Assembly (NCBI GenBank): GCA_016840085.1
Contig: JAEOTA010000036.1
Span: 62,001 to 126,000 of the forward strand
Reading direction: 5' to 3'
Source: Promethearchaeota archaeon
GTDB taxonomy: Archaea; Asgardarchaeota; Lokiarchaeia; Sigyniarchaeales; SOKP01
DNA: 64,000 nt
This document shows, piece by piece, positions 10,203 through 19,138 of this stretch. Within the stretch, counting starts at the first letter, position 1. Every line of letters starts with the position of its first letter. Under the pieces are notes generated by a model, which did no database searches, was not told the origin of the DNA, and was given only the letters and a program-made list of their open reading frames with translations. A program made the translations under genes and the position numbers.

Positions 10203-11456
10203 GTGATCCAAGGAATTTTGACATTTCAGTTCAAGATTAATCAAAAAGAGACAGGCGAAATAGAACCAGAATTCGATCCCATACAATTAGTATTTAGGGA
10301 CGAGGAGTATGACGCGGAAAATTTTTCAGAATTACTCATTGAAAACGATATCTTTGCTATTTTCTATCAACATACAACGGGTCTTTTTGGAGTAAAATAT
10401 AGCTATAGTAATTTTTACACGGGCAGATTAAAAGAAACCCCTTATCAAGTTATTTCATATTTTAAACAAGTTGCTGATGGAACTCAATATTTGGTAATCT
10501 CTGTGTTTGAATTAGATGATGAAATTGAAATTTTTGAAGATTTAATTAAGGAGATGGGAAATAGGTTAGATACCATTTTTGATAAATTAACTCGAGCTAA
10601 AAATTCAAAGCAGCTTTCTTTAATAGAAAATATTAATATTAGATTAAAAAATGAAATAAAATTCACAATTTTTCAAGTGGATAGACTATCGAATCTTGAT
10701 AAACTTCAAAAAGTAGGCTTAATCTACAATAGCGATGAACGATTGAAAATTCTAGAGATGTTACGAGAGAGACCTGTATCTAAAAATGAGATGAAAAAAA
10801 TATTAGAAAAGATGTCAGCAACTGTGAATGTAGATATCTTGCTTCAACCATTTTTGGAATTAAATTTAATTCGCCGAGACTGGATAACGGGCGAAAAAGA
10901 TAAAAAAACTGGTGAAATTACACATCAGGGAGAATATTTATTTCTGGTGAAAGATTTAATTTTAGCTCGAGTTCCTAATGAGACTTTATTAAATCATTTC
11001 AAAGAAACAAAGAATGAATTACTTCCATTATATCGCCAAAAAGTCGTTGATTTCTTTTCGGACTATGATCCTTACACTCGAGGAGTTGAGGAAACTAAGA
11101 AATTAGCATCTATTCTTTTAAGTCCAGATGCATATGATTTTTTTGTTTTAATGCGACATAATCATTATCCCTTAGATAAAATTCCAAAAATCTTTTCAGA
11201 ATTTGCTGTAACTGAAATTCTATTAGAGGATTTGAAGAAATTAGACATAATCAGTGAAGTTATTGATGATAATAAAAGGACATGGATATGTCTATTAACG
11301 GACATTAAACCATTAATAGTTTTTCCAGAATACCTGCTCCCTAAAATAAGAGAAGCTTATAAAAATAAAGATATAGATGGAGACATTACTTACGAAATTG
11401 CTAAGAAAGCTCTTAGTTTATTGGAAATTACATACCCAGAGAAGGTTGAATTCTAA
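10203..11456 (+). CDS. Hypothetical protein, possible longin-like N-terminus and helical C-terminus
   Basis: 417 residues, family not recognised. The first about 125 residues alternate strands and helices in a way that resembles longin or Roadblock folds (strand GILTFQF, then ...FAIFYQHTTGLFGVKY..., then a strand QYLVISVFEL and a long helix). The middle, near 180-260, resembles a winged helix (DERLKILEMLRERPVSKNEMKKIL). The GTG start at 10203 is chosen because AAGAGGA sits about 9 bases upstream. It is followed 27 bases later by the coiled-coil gene at 11484, so the two are probably one operon. Longin folds are common in Asgard trafficking-like proteins, but the assignment is by eye only. Confidence 0.6.
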   Translation: MIQGILTFQFKINQKETGEIEPEFDPIQLVFRDEEYDAENFSELLIENDIFAIFYQHTTGLFGVKYSYSNFYTGRLKETPYQVISYFKQVADGTQYLVISVFELDDEIEIFEDLIKEMGNRLDTIFDKLTRAKNSKQLSLIENINIRLKNEIKFTIFQVDRLSNLDKLQKVGLIYNSDERLKILEMLRERPVSKNEMKKILEKMSATVNVDILLQPFLELNLIRRDWITGEKDKKTGEITHQGEYLFLVKDLILARVPNETLLNHFKETKNELLPLYRQKVVDFFSDYDPYTRGVEETKKLASILLSPDAYDFFVLMRHNHYPLDKIPKIFSEFAVTEILLEDLKKLDIISEVIDDNKRTWICLLTDIKPLIVFPEYLLPKIREAYKNKDIDGDITYEIAKKALSLLEITYPEKVEF

Positions 11457-11483
11457 TTTAATTAAATTAGAGAGGATGATAAA

Positions 11484-13664
11484 ATGTATTTATTTAAAGA
11501 TAAAGATGTAATTGAAGTACCTATTACCTGTAAGTTTTGTTTGAAAGAAATTATGTTTCCCGTATCGGCTGAGGAATATAGAGAAGTTAAAAAATTTCCG
11601 ATAAAGAAAGAAAGTACTCATGGTGACCCTCTTCATAAATTAACTGTTTTTATTAATATGAGTTTAGAGATTGATAATTTTGAGATAGAAGACTTAACAG
11701 AAAAAGAAGAAGAAGTAGCATATTCAGAAGAATTAATGAAACAAGTTCTAAGTGATATAGAACTATCAGATGAGGAGATAGAATTATATTTTCGAACAAC
11801 AGGACGTGAAACAGTATCTCTTGGAGAAATATCCATTTTAACAGGTAAATCAAAGGAAGAATGTAAAGAGATTGTTGATAAATTTATAGAAAAAGGATTA
11901 TTTAAGGAAATAATCGGTGCTACACCTCACTATGCTGCATTACCCCCTTATGCTGCTTTAGTGTCCCAATTAAATAAGTTTTATACCTATATCTCAAATA
12001 TTAAATCTAAAATTCCTACTCAGTTAGATAAATCTTTTGCTCAACTAGAATCAGAAACAAAAGGAATGGAAATGCTTAAAGATTCTACGGAAGCTATGAC
12101 TGAATTGAAGGAAAAGATGCTAACCCAAATTCAAGCCCAAAAGAAGGAATTTGATCAAACATTATCTGCAATAGACCAAATAAGAAATATTTCAAAAGAT
12201 ATTTCAGGTTTAGGAGATGTGACAAAAAGTATTTCAGAGGACCAACTTGGAAGCCTAACCTCACAATTTGATAATCTTAATCGAAAGACTTCACAAGTTA
12301 TTAAAAACCAAGTAAATGAATTGAGAACACAACTTGGCGATGTTAAAAAAATAGTAACTGATAATTTACAGAAATTACGCTTAGGTGTTATCCAACAAGC
12401 TGTAGGAGATATAATTGAAAAGGTCATTAGTTCCCGATTAAAAGATATCACTGATAATCTTAATGTTCAATTAAGTGTAAGTCAGACTGTATTCGCAGAT
12501 GAGTTGAAAAAACTAACTCAAGGCGTTGATTCTGAATTCGCTTCTAAATTAAGGAGTTCAATCGAAGATGCTGTCAAAAATATTGAAGGTATTTCAATCA
12601 AAACAGATGATCAAAAAGAAAAAGCATTTTCTGAAATTATTGAAAATTTTAATAAGGCAGCTAAGTTAGCCGAAGCAAAAATCGAGGGATTATCTGGAGA
12701 TATTTTTCAATCGTTTGGAAATGTTAGAGAAATATTTTCTAAGGGTATACTTGATACTTTAGACAACACTCTAAGTGATATATTAAATAGATTGGAGGTT
12801 AGTGAAAAAACTACAAGAGAATTTTGGGAACAATCGAAAAAGGCAAAGGGAGCTATCACAATGAAAGATATCTGGTTCATTCGCTCTCCAGAAGCCGCTA
12901 AAGCACACATTAATGATGAAATCTCGAAAGCGAAGATGAGAGTTTTAATTGTAGCACCTGATCTTTTAGATATTAACATTGATGTCATTAAAGCACGACC
13001 CTCAAGAATAAACTTTAGAATTGCTACTCACATTAATCCCGCCATATCTGCTCATGAAGCAGTAATGCAAGAATTAGATAAAATGGATAATGTAGATTAT
13101 AGAAATAGAACGTTACAAAACATATGGGGGATTAATAGAGATTATGAAGAAGTAATCTTATGTGTTCTCTCAAAAACTGAATTTAGAGGAGAGGAAGTTA
13201 CAGAAATCGCGGGAATTGGAAGTATCATTGAGGAGCACATTAAAATCTTCGTGCCCATACTGGAGGATGCATGGGTTGGAGCTCGAAAGGATATTATGCG
13301 GACAATTAAGACCTCTCTTTCGAGAGAACCAGAAAAACCAACCACAATTCCACCATCAGTCGAGAAACCTAAAAAAGAAGCTCCTTTAATTTCAGAAGCC
13401 CCTGAAGTGAAAGCTCCATCTCTCTTATCTCAACAGCTTGATGAAATAATAAACAATATTGAAAGATCAACAGGATTAGAGATTTCTCAAGCTTTAGAAA
13501 AGTTTCAAAGCGAATTTGTTAAACAGAAAGGGTATAGTAGCGTGTTAAAAGGTATTCATATAAGAACTGATGAACTTAAAGATAATCCTGAATTGTTAAC
13601 TCGTCAAGAAAAAGACGAATTAAAAACAACTATGAACCTCTGGCGTCGTCAACTCGATCTTTAA
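11484..13664 (+). CDS. Winged-helix / coiled-coil protein with PLD- or TrmB-like C-terminal domain
   Basis: 726 residues. A CxxC pair (C16, C19) near the start could be half of a zinc site. Residues about 95-135 look like a winged helix (EIELYFRTTGRETVSLGEI, then ILTGKSKEECKEIV). Residues about 165-450 are almost wholly helical with heptad character, indicating a long coiled coil. The segment after ITMKDIWFIRSPEAAKAHI resembles the regulatory domain that follows the helix-turn-helix in TrmB-like regulators, related to phospholipase D folds (strand VLIVAPDLL, ATHINPAISAHEAV). A Pro/Lys-rich linker leads to a last helical domain. It is partnered with the gene at 10203. No catalytic residues are recognised. 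Confidence 0.6.
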   Translation: MYLFKDKDVIEVPITCKFCLKEIMFPVSAEEYREVKKFPIKKESTHGDPLHKLTVFINMSLEIDNFEIEDLTEKEEEVAYSEELMKQVLSDIELSDEEIELYFRTTGRETVSLGEISILTGKSKEECKEIVDKFIEKGLFKEIIGATPHYAALPPYAALVSQLNKFYTYISNIKSKIPTQLDKSFAQLESETKGMEMLKDSTEAMTELKEKMLTQIQAQKKEFDQTLSAIDQIRNISKDISGLGDVTKSISEDQLGSLTSQFDNLNRKTSQVIKNQVNELRTQLGDVKKIVTDNLQKLRLGVIQQAVGDIIEKVISSRLKDITDNLNVQLSVSQTVFADELKKLTQGVDSEFASKLRSSIEDAVKNIEGISIKTDDQKEKAFSEIIENFNKAAKLAEAKIEGLSGDIFQSFGNVREIFSKGILDTLDNTLSDILNRLEVSEKTTREFWEQSKKAKGAITMKDIWFIRSPEAAKAHINDEISKAKMRVLIVAPDLLDINIDVIKARPSRINFRIATHINPAISAHEAVMQELDKMDNVDYRNRTLQNIWGINRDYEEVILCVLSKTEFRGEEVTEIAGIGSIIEEHIKIFVPILEDAWVGARKDIMRTIKTSLSREPEKPTTIPPSVEKPKKEAPLISEAPEVKAPSLLSQQLDEIINNIERSTGLEISQALEKFQSEFVKQKGYSSVLKGIHIRTDELKDNPELLTRQEKDELKTTMNLWRRQLDL

Positions 13665-13666
13665 TA

Positions 13667-13675
13667 TTTTTTTTT
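13667..13675 (+). terminator. T-run terminator after the coiled-coil gene
   Basis: Nine consecutive T follow the TAA stop of the preceding gene by two bases, and a second T-rich tract lies about 10 bases further on. Archaeal RNA polymerase terminates at such oligo-T tracts without needing a hairpin. It separates this operon from the MBL gene at 13738. Confidence 0.4.
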
Positions 13676-13737
13676 AAAAAATTCTTTTTAATTTTATTAA
13701 TAAAATAATTATTATTGATGCTTTAATTACTTCTTTT

Positions 13738-14778
13738 ATGGAACAAGATACAATAACTATTAAATCGGGTAAGGTCAATGACTATCTCCATCATATTGAT
13801 GTAAAAGCATATGGAACTCCAAGAATGTTATCCGTCTTTCTCGGAGAATTTGATGATAATAAATCTATTTTAATTGATTGTGGATCTTCTTTAGATATAA
13901 AAACAGCATTGAAATATTTTAAAAAAAACGAAATCCATTTATCATCTTTTAAATATCTAATAACAACTCATCATCATTTCGACCATAATGGTGGATTGTG
14001 GAAACTTTATGAAGAAGTAAAAAAACATAATCCAAATGTAAAAATTTTAACAAATCAAATCACGAAGGAGTTATTAAACGATTATGAACATCACTTAAAA
14101 AGAGGTTCAAGGACATATGGAAATCTTGTAGGTGTTATGAAACCTATTGAAGAAAAAGCATTTAAAATTATCACACCTAGTTCTAATTTTAATTCAGATC
14201 CTAAAAAGCTTGATTTTATTGATAACTTTACAATTAATGGATCTGAAGTGAATTTGGTAATATTTAATATTCCAGGTCATACTCCAGATCATCAATGTCC
14301 TGCATTAATTAAAGATGGGAAGGTTGATTTTATCCAATATGGTGAATCTGCTGGTACAATTTATCATTCTTCAGAACTTATCACTATGCCTACATCAATG
14401 CCAATCTATTATAATCATATTAAATATATGGAATCATTAGCAAACCTCAAAAAAGTTGTTCCTTTGAAAGCTGGGTTTGGACACTTTGGAGTAATCAATG
14501 GTAAAACAAATGTACAAAAATTATTAGTGGAACACGAATCTTTTATGAAAATATTTAGAGAAAAAATAATTACATATTATAATGAAAAACCAGAAACCAG
14601 ATATGTATTAAATACTATATTTCCATTGTTAACTGCTAGAACTGATTTATCGATGGATTATAATCCTGTCTTTAGTGGGATTGCTTTAGCTATTGTTTAT
14701 GGAATGATGGTTTCATTAGGGTATAGAAAAATACCACCTAAAGAATTGATTTATTATAATAAATTCTATTCTTTATGA
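13738..14778 (+). CDS. MBL-fold metallo-hydrolase
   Basis: 346 residues. The metallo-beta-lactamase signature THHHFDH at residues 77-83 gives metal ligands H78, H80, D82 and H83. A second metal histidine comes from PGHTPDHQ. A C-terminal helical extension follows GFGHFG. The family includes thiolesterases, lactonases and phosphodiesterases, and the substrate is not visible. It resembles in layout the MBL gene at 38482. The ATG at 13738 starts the first conserved strand region with no better upstream choice. Confidence 0.8.
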   Translation: MEQDTITIKSGKVNDYLHHIDVKAYGTPRMLSVFLGEFDDNKSILIDCGSSLDIKTALKYFKKNEIHLSSFKYLITTHHHFDHNGGLWKLYEEVKKHNPNVKILTNQITKELLNDYEHHLKRGSRTYGNLVGVMKPIEEKAFKIITPSSNFNSDPKKLDFIDNFTINGSEVNLVIFNIPGHTPDHQCPALIKDGKVDFIQYGESAGTIYHSSELITMPTSMPIYYNHIKYMESLANLKKVVPLKAGFGHFGVINGKTNVQKLLVEHESFMKIFREKIITYYNEKPETRYVLNTIFPLLTARTDLSMDYNPVFSGIALAIVYGMMVSLGYRKIPPKELIYYNKFYSL

Positions 14779-14868
14779 AATTCTTTAGTTTGTGATTTTT
14801 TCGTATAAATTTCTTGAATTTATTTTTTATCCAAAACTTCTAATTTATTATTAACCTAAAAACTCTTA

Positions 14869-16074
14869 ATGGAAGAAAATATCGAACAATTCGATTTAAC
14901 TATCATTGGAGCAAGTTTAGCTGGAAATTATTTGTGTTATTTATTATCAAAGACCAACTTAAAAATTGTAGTGATTGAGGAACATAAGGAAGTAGGGCTT
15001 CCTTTTCAATGTGCAGGCATAATTTCTCAAAAACTCAGTAAATTAATCAATTTACCTAATAAGCTCATTTTAAATCGTGTGAATATAGCTAAGATCATTT
15101 CTCCCTCAGGATCATTTATTAAATTATCAGGAGCTGATCAGCCTTATATAATTGATAGAATTGCGTTAGATCGATTTTATTATGATAAAGTAAAAAATAA
15201 AAAGAATATCTCTTACTACTTAGGAGAAAAATTCAAATCCTTTAAATATGTTAGACATAACCATATAAAATTTCTATTAATTGAAACTTCTAAGAGAAAA
15301 TTAAAATCAAAGTTTTTAGTTGGATGTGATGGTCCACTTTCGTTAGTTGCAAAATCTTTTGGAATAAAAAATAAAACTATACCGGCAATTCAAATTCGTA
15401 TTAATGCAAACTTTAACGAAGATGAAGCAGTAATGTATTTTGATCCACGATGGAAAGAATTATTTGGTTGGATAGTTCCAGAGGGAAATAAGATCTACCG
15501 AATTGGTATGGCATGCAGTAAAAATTTAAAAAAAAATTTTCGTATTTTTTTGAAAAAACTCAGAATTAATCTTGCTCATAGAATTGATCAACAAGGTGGG
15601 CTCATTCCCTACAGCATAATGAATAAGCTTGCATTTGATAATGTATTGTTATTAGGAGATTCTGCGTGTCAAGTGAAAGCTACAACAGGGGGTGGAATAA
15701 TAATGCTCTTAACAGCAGCGAAATATGCTGCAATTTGTATTCAAACCTGTTTTAAAATCAAAAAATTTACAAAATCTTTTATTAAGAAATATTATGAAAT
15801 ACCATGTAAATCGACCATTGGAAAAGAATTAAAAATTCACTATTTAATTCGGGTCGTTTTAAAAGATTTTAATGATAAAGACTTTGCTAGATTATTTCAA
15901 ATAGTCAAAACTAGTAAAATCGAGAATTTAGTTTCTTTTTATGGGGATATGGATTTCCCGAAATCATTTATTTTCAAATTAATAAAGAACCCGTTAGTTA
16001 TTCCCTTTCTAATAAAACATACTTTAAAACATCCTAATATTTTTATCAAAATCTTAAAAATCTTAAATAAGTAA
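14869..16074 (+). CDS. FAD-dependent oxidoreductase, geranylgeranyl reductase family
   Basis: 401 residues. The N-terminal Rossmann motif GASLAG with the following acidic strand VVIEEH binds FAD. PFQCAGIIS and the later GDSACQVKATTGGGI segment are typical of archaeal geranylgeranyl reductases, which saturate isoprenoid chains of membrane lipids. The C-terminus is unusually basic and rich in Ile and Lys, with a hydrophobic stretch near PLVIPFLIKHTL that may sit on the membrane. Digeranylgeranylglycerophospholipid reductase is one possible role, but quinone or other isoprenoid substrates are equally possible. Confidence 0.75.
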   Translation: MEENIEQFDLTIIGASLAGNYLCYLLSKTNLKIVVIEEHKEVGLPFQCAGIISQKLSKLINLPNKLILNRVNIAKIISPSGSFIKLSGADQPYIIDRIALDRFYYDKVKNKKNISYYLGEKFKSFKYVRHNHIKFLLIETSKRKLKSKFLVGCDGPLSLVAKSFGIKNKTIPAIQIRINANFNEDEAVMYFDPRWKELFGWIVPEGNKIYRIGMACSKNLKKNFRIFLKKLRINLAHRIDQQGGLIPYSIMNKLAFDNVLLLGDSACQVKATTGGGIIMLLTAAKYAAICIQTCFKIKKFTKSFIKKYYEIPCKSTIGKELKIHYLIRVVLKDFNDKDFARLFQIVKTSKIENLVSFYGDMDFPKSFIFKLIKNPLVIPFLIKHTLKHPNIFIKILKILNK

Positions 16075-16100
16075 AAATTTATTGTATTAATACTTAGTTA

Positions 16101-16107
16101 AAAGGTG
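16101..16107 (+). promoter_or_regulatory. Shine-Dalgarno site that points to a CTG start
   Basis: AAAGGTG matches the GGTG-type ribosome site used elsewhere in this window (for example before mvhD and hdrA). It lies 8 bases before CTG at 16116. An in-frame TAG at 16095-16097 rules out a start further upstream, and no ATG, GTG or TTG lies between that stop and the conserved N-terminus. Confidence 0.45.
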
Positions 16108-16115
16108 TTAAATCT

Positions 16116-17312
16116 CTGAATAGTAAAGAAAGAATTCTTACTACTATAAATTTAGAAGAACCAGATAAAGTTCCTTCCTTTGAATTGTCTATTGATAATT
16201 TAAGTATTTTTAATCACTTTAATCTAGTTTATCCTTATCAAGGTTTAATTAAAACTTTTAATGATACATTTGAATTATGTAATAGAGATATTGAAGCTAC
16301 AACTAATTTAATTATTAAGGCAACTGAAACAAGATCATACTTGAAAAACACTTTGAAACGATTTTTCGGCATATCTGTAAAAGCAGGTCTCGATTTAGCA
16401 CAACTCCCAATGTCTGGATATATTTTATTTCCAAAAATTTGTGGAAAAAATTATGTTACAGATGAATATGGTAGAACATTCGATTTGAGGCTAAATCCTT
16501 CAGACAATATGGAAATTGTTTATTATAGAGAAGGTTATTTTAGAAATTACGAGGAATATGAAGCATTTTCACCTTTAGATCCTGATGATCAAAGAAGGGA
16601 AAAAATTTTTAAAATAATAAAGAAAATTGAGGAAGATTATCTTGGAAAAATCTACATAATTCCTGCTATATGGGGTATTTTTGAATGCTCTTGGCAATCT
16701 TTTGGATTTGTTAATTTCAGCAAGTTATTAACAAGATCCAAGGCAATTAGAAAAGTTATTAATGATAGAGGGAAATTTGCTTTAGAACTGGCAAAAAGAT
16801 TTATTGATTGGGGTGAAACAGGCTCAATTATGATCTATGATGATTTTGGATATAAATCAGGCTTACTAGCACCTCCAAAGATTTATCAAGAATATGTATT
16901 TCCATGGTTCAAAAGAATATGTGATTATTCTCATAAAAGAGGTGTTAAAGTTATATTACATAGCTGTGGTGATATTTATCAACTTTTTGAAGATATAATT
17001 CATGTGGGTATTGATGCTATCCACCCTTTAGAGCCAACAACAGCTAACGTTGAATATAATATTTTTAAATTAAATCAAAAATATAAAGATAAAATCTGCT
17101 TTATTGGAAATATATCACCTCAAGACCTTGCAACTAAAGATCCTAAATTCATAAATAATTATACAAAAAAACTTATTAAGGAATTAGCGCCAGGTGGTGG
17201 TTTTATATTAAGCTCGGGTCATAGCATTAATCCTGCAGTTAAATTAGAAAATTTCCTTGCAATTCAAGACACATTAAAGAAATATGGAAGGTATCCTATT
17301 TCAATAAAATGA
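16116..17312 (+). CDS. Uroporphyrinogen decarboxylase / MtaA-like methyltransferase family protein
   Basis: About 398 residues. The UroD-fold family includes haem-pathway decarboxylases and corrinoid:coenzyme methyltransferases. The zinc-type motif LHSCGD near the C-terminal third, EPTTANV and GGGFILSSGHSI fit the MtaA/CmuA branch, where His and Cys bind zinc. The N-terminus NSKERILTTINLEEPDKVP parallels its neighbour at 17494 (ECRERVLAALNLEEPDRVP) and is only included if translation starts at the CTG at 16116. The first ordinary start, TTG at 16185, would cut the conserved first 23 codons. No corrinoid protein or substrate methyltransferase is encoded nearby, so the substrate is unknown. Confidence 0.75.
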   Translation: MNSKERILTTINLEEPDKVPSFELSIDNLSIFNHFNLVYPYQGLIKTFNDTFELCNRDIEATTNLIIKATETRSYLKNTLKRFFGISVKAGLDLAQLPMSGYILFPKICGKNYVTDEYGRTFDLRLNPSDNMEIVYYREGYFRNYEEYEAFSPLDPDDQRREKIFKIIKKIEEDYLGKIYIIPAIWGIFECSWQSFGFVNFSKLLTRSKAIRKVINDRGKFALELAKRFIDWGETGSIMIYDDFGYKSGLLAPPKIYQEYVFPWFKRICDYSHKRGVKVILHSCGDIYQLFEDIIHVGIDAIHPLEPTTANVEYNIFKLNQKYKDKICFIGNISPQDLATKDPKFINNYTKKLIKELAPGGGFILSSGHSINPAVKLENFLAIQDTLKKYGRYPISIK

Positions 17313-17333
17313 AAAATCTCTATTTTATTTCTC

Positions 17334-17402
17334 TTATGGAGGAATCATTGAGAAGAACGCTATTTGGTTGAATAAGAAATACTAGATCAGCATAAAATCA
17401 AT
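17334..17402 (-). pseudogene. Relic of the C-terminus of the three-helix membrane protein
   Basis: Read on the minus strand, this stretch gives FMLI, then a TAG stop, then YFLFNQIAFFSMIPP and the normal stop. The intact gene at 18691-19047 ends in FMLIWYFIFNQIAFFSMIPP, so the relic has TAG where the intact gene has the Trp codon. About 70 bases align with few changes. Only the end of the gene survives. Its position just after the first UroD-like gene mirrors the intact copy just after the second, which shows that the unit was duplicated in tandem. Confidence 0.75.
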
Positions 17403-17493
17403 TAAAATAATTCCAAAATAAAAATTAACTATTATTAATTATAAAAAATCATAATTGAATTAGAATTAAAAAACTGGATAATGTGAATTAAAA

Positions 17494-18669
17494 TTGGAAT
17501 GTAGAGAAAGAGTGCTTGCAGCTTTAAACTTAGAAGAGCCAGACAGAGTTCCTTGCCATACAATACTAATTGATGCTAATAATGTTGATGAAATACTAGG
17601 AAAACCTCAAATTACTGATTTTGATACTCTTGCGCAAGTAAAACGAGATAACCCTGATAATTGGGCGGAAGAAATAAGCAAATTAGTTGAAAGTGTTGAG
17701 ACATCCATATTTTCACGATGTGTTGAGGCAGCGGCTAACATAGGATTGGATTGTATGCAAGTAGGAATAGTGCCTGTAGAGTTTATTGATGATCCAAATG
17801 ATAATAGAGATCTAATGAAAGATATCTTTGGTAGAGTTTGGGAAGCTCGGAATAATGAAGGTAATTTTAATCCTTATTATTTGTATGGAACATTAAATTC
17901 AAATGAAAAATGGAAAGAAATAAAAGAAAATATAGAAGGTCCTATGACAGAAAAATATACTAAGATGGTAAAGAAATTCTATCGTCGTATAAATAAAAAG
18001 CATAAAGATAAAATTTTTGTAGCCGTAACAAATGATTTAGCAGGTGTTTTCGAAAGTGCCTCTCAAGGTATGGGGATGGTATATTATTCTAAGATGTTGC
18101 ATAAAAATCCAAGTTTTATTAAAAAAGTCCATGAAGTAATTGCAGAATTCACTGCTGCATGTTATAGAAGTTATATGAATGCGGGAGCGGAATTATTTAT
18201 AGAATCAGGAGATTTAGCATATCATACTGGTCCCATGATGAGTCCTAAAAGATTTTATGAATTATTACTACCTGCTTATAAAATCATCACAAATACAGTG
18301 CATGAAAGAGGGTGTAATATTGTGTTACATACTGATGGGCAGATTACACCATTATTAGATTTTATTGTGGATTGTGGATTTGATGGTCTTCAATCTCTTG
18401 AACCTACTGCTGGAGTTGATTTAGCTCTGGTTAAGAAGAAAGTAGGTGATAAACTTTGTCTTATGGGAAATATTGACGTTGCTCATGTTTTAACATATGG
18501 AACTAAAGAGGAAGTCTATGATGCTGTAAAATTTGCTATAAGAACAGCTGGAATAGGAGGTGGTTTCATAGTAAGTGCGGCTAATATGCATCCAGCTATA
18601 AAGGTTCAAAATTTAAGATGGATGGTGGAAGCAACTCGAAAATTTGGGAATTATCCCTTAATTCTTTAA
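17494..18669 (+). CDS. Uroporphyrinogen decarboxylase / MtaA-like family protein
   Basis: 391 residues, a paralogue of the gene at 16116. It shares the N-terminal ERVLAALNLEEPDRVP region, ESGDLAYHTGPMMSP and the closing GGGFIVSAANMHPAIK. The position of the zinc motif reads LHTDGQ here instead of LHSCGD, so the cysteine ligand is missing. Family members with HTDG are probably not classical zinc methyltransferases, and this copy may have a different substrate. The TTG start at 17494 matches the family N-terminus. Confidence 0.8.
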   Translation: MECRERVLAALNLEEPDRVPCHTILIDANNVDEILGKPQITDFDTLAQVKRDNPDNWAEEISKLVESVETSIFSRCVEAAANIGLDCMQVGIVPVEFIDDPNDNRDLMKDIFGRVWEARNNEGNFNPYYLYGTLNSNEKWKEIKENIEGPMTEKYTKMVKKFYRRINKKHKDKIFVAVTNDLAGVFESASQGMGMVYYSKMLHKNPSFIKKVHEVIAEFTAACYRSYMNAGAELFIESGDLAYHTGPMMSPKRFYELLLPAYKIITNTVHERGCNIVLHTDGQITPLLDFIVDCGFDGLQSLEPTAGVDLALVKKKVGDKLCLMGNIDVAHVLTYGTKEEVYDAVKFAIRTAGIGGGFIVSAANMHPAIKVQNLRWMVEATRKFGNYPLIL

Positions 18670-18690
18670 TGATATGTATACTTTTTTTTC

Positions 18691-19047
18691 TTAAGGAGGA
18701 ATCATAGAAAAGAATGCTATTTGATTGAAAATAAAATACCAAATTAGCATAAATACAACCATAATTACTGTTGATACTAAACCAAAACCCTTTACTCCTT
18801 TTGGAACTCCTAAATCTTCACTCTTTCTTTGAATAAAAGCACGGATCATCGCAGTAATATATATTAAAACAATTATAATAGCAATAATCCATAAAAACAG
18901 CATAAATAATGATAATGTGTAAACAGGAAAACTGTTTAGCCAAACCCAGAACCTAACAATTAAGTATGTAGGGATTGAACCATAAATAACTGCAGTGAGA
19001 AGAAAAACAATACCCCAAGTAATACCTTTTAAAGATTGAGTAGTCAT
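18691..19047 (-). CDS. Small three-helix membrane protein
   Basis: 118 residues with hydrophobic helices near 9-32, 38-62 and 93-115, separated by a short charged loop RAFIQRKSEDLGVPKG that is probably cytoplasmic. No family is recognised. It is convergent with the UroD-like gene, with 21 bases between the stops. A truncated copy of its 3' end lies at 17334-17402, which confirms that this is a real gene. Confidence 0.6.
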   Translation of the reverse strand: MTTQSLKGITWGIVFLLTAVIYGSIPTYLIVRFWVWLNSFPVYTLSLFMLFLWIIAIIIVLIYITAMIRAFIQRKSEDLGVPKGVKGFGLVSTVIMVVFMLIWYFIFNQIAFFSMIPP

Positions 19048-19138
19048 TTATTTATTATATTTATGATAATTTAAAAGATTTGTTGGTTGTGTATTTTAAA
19101 ATTATTTAAGATTTCATGAATGTTAATTGACTTTAAAA

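Noticed and set aside
11633..12988. Several antisense frames of 66-98 codons within the coiled-coil gene
   Set aside because: They are antisense shadows rich in Ser and Leu, without ribosome sites or similarity to anything.
17370..17380. TAG in the membrane-gene relic and in the carbonic-anhydrase relic as possible pyrrolysine codons
   Set aside because: Both replace a conserved Trp (one G-to-A change) in clearly truncated genes, and no pyl genes are in the window.
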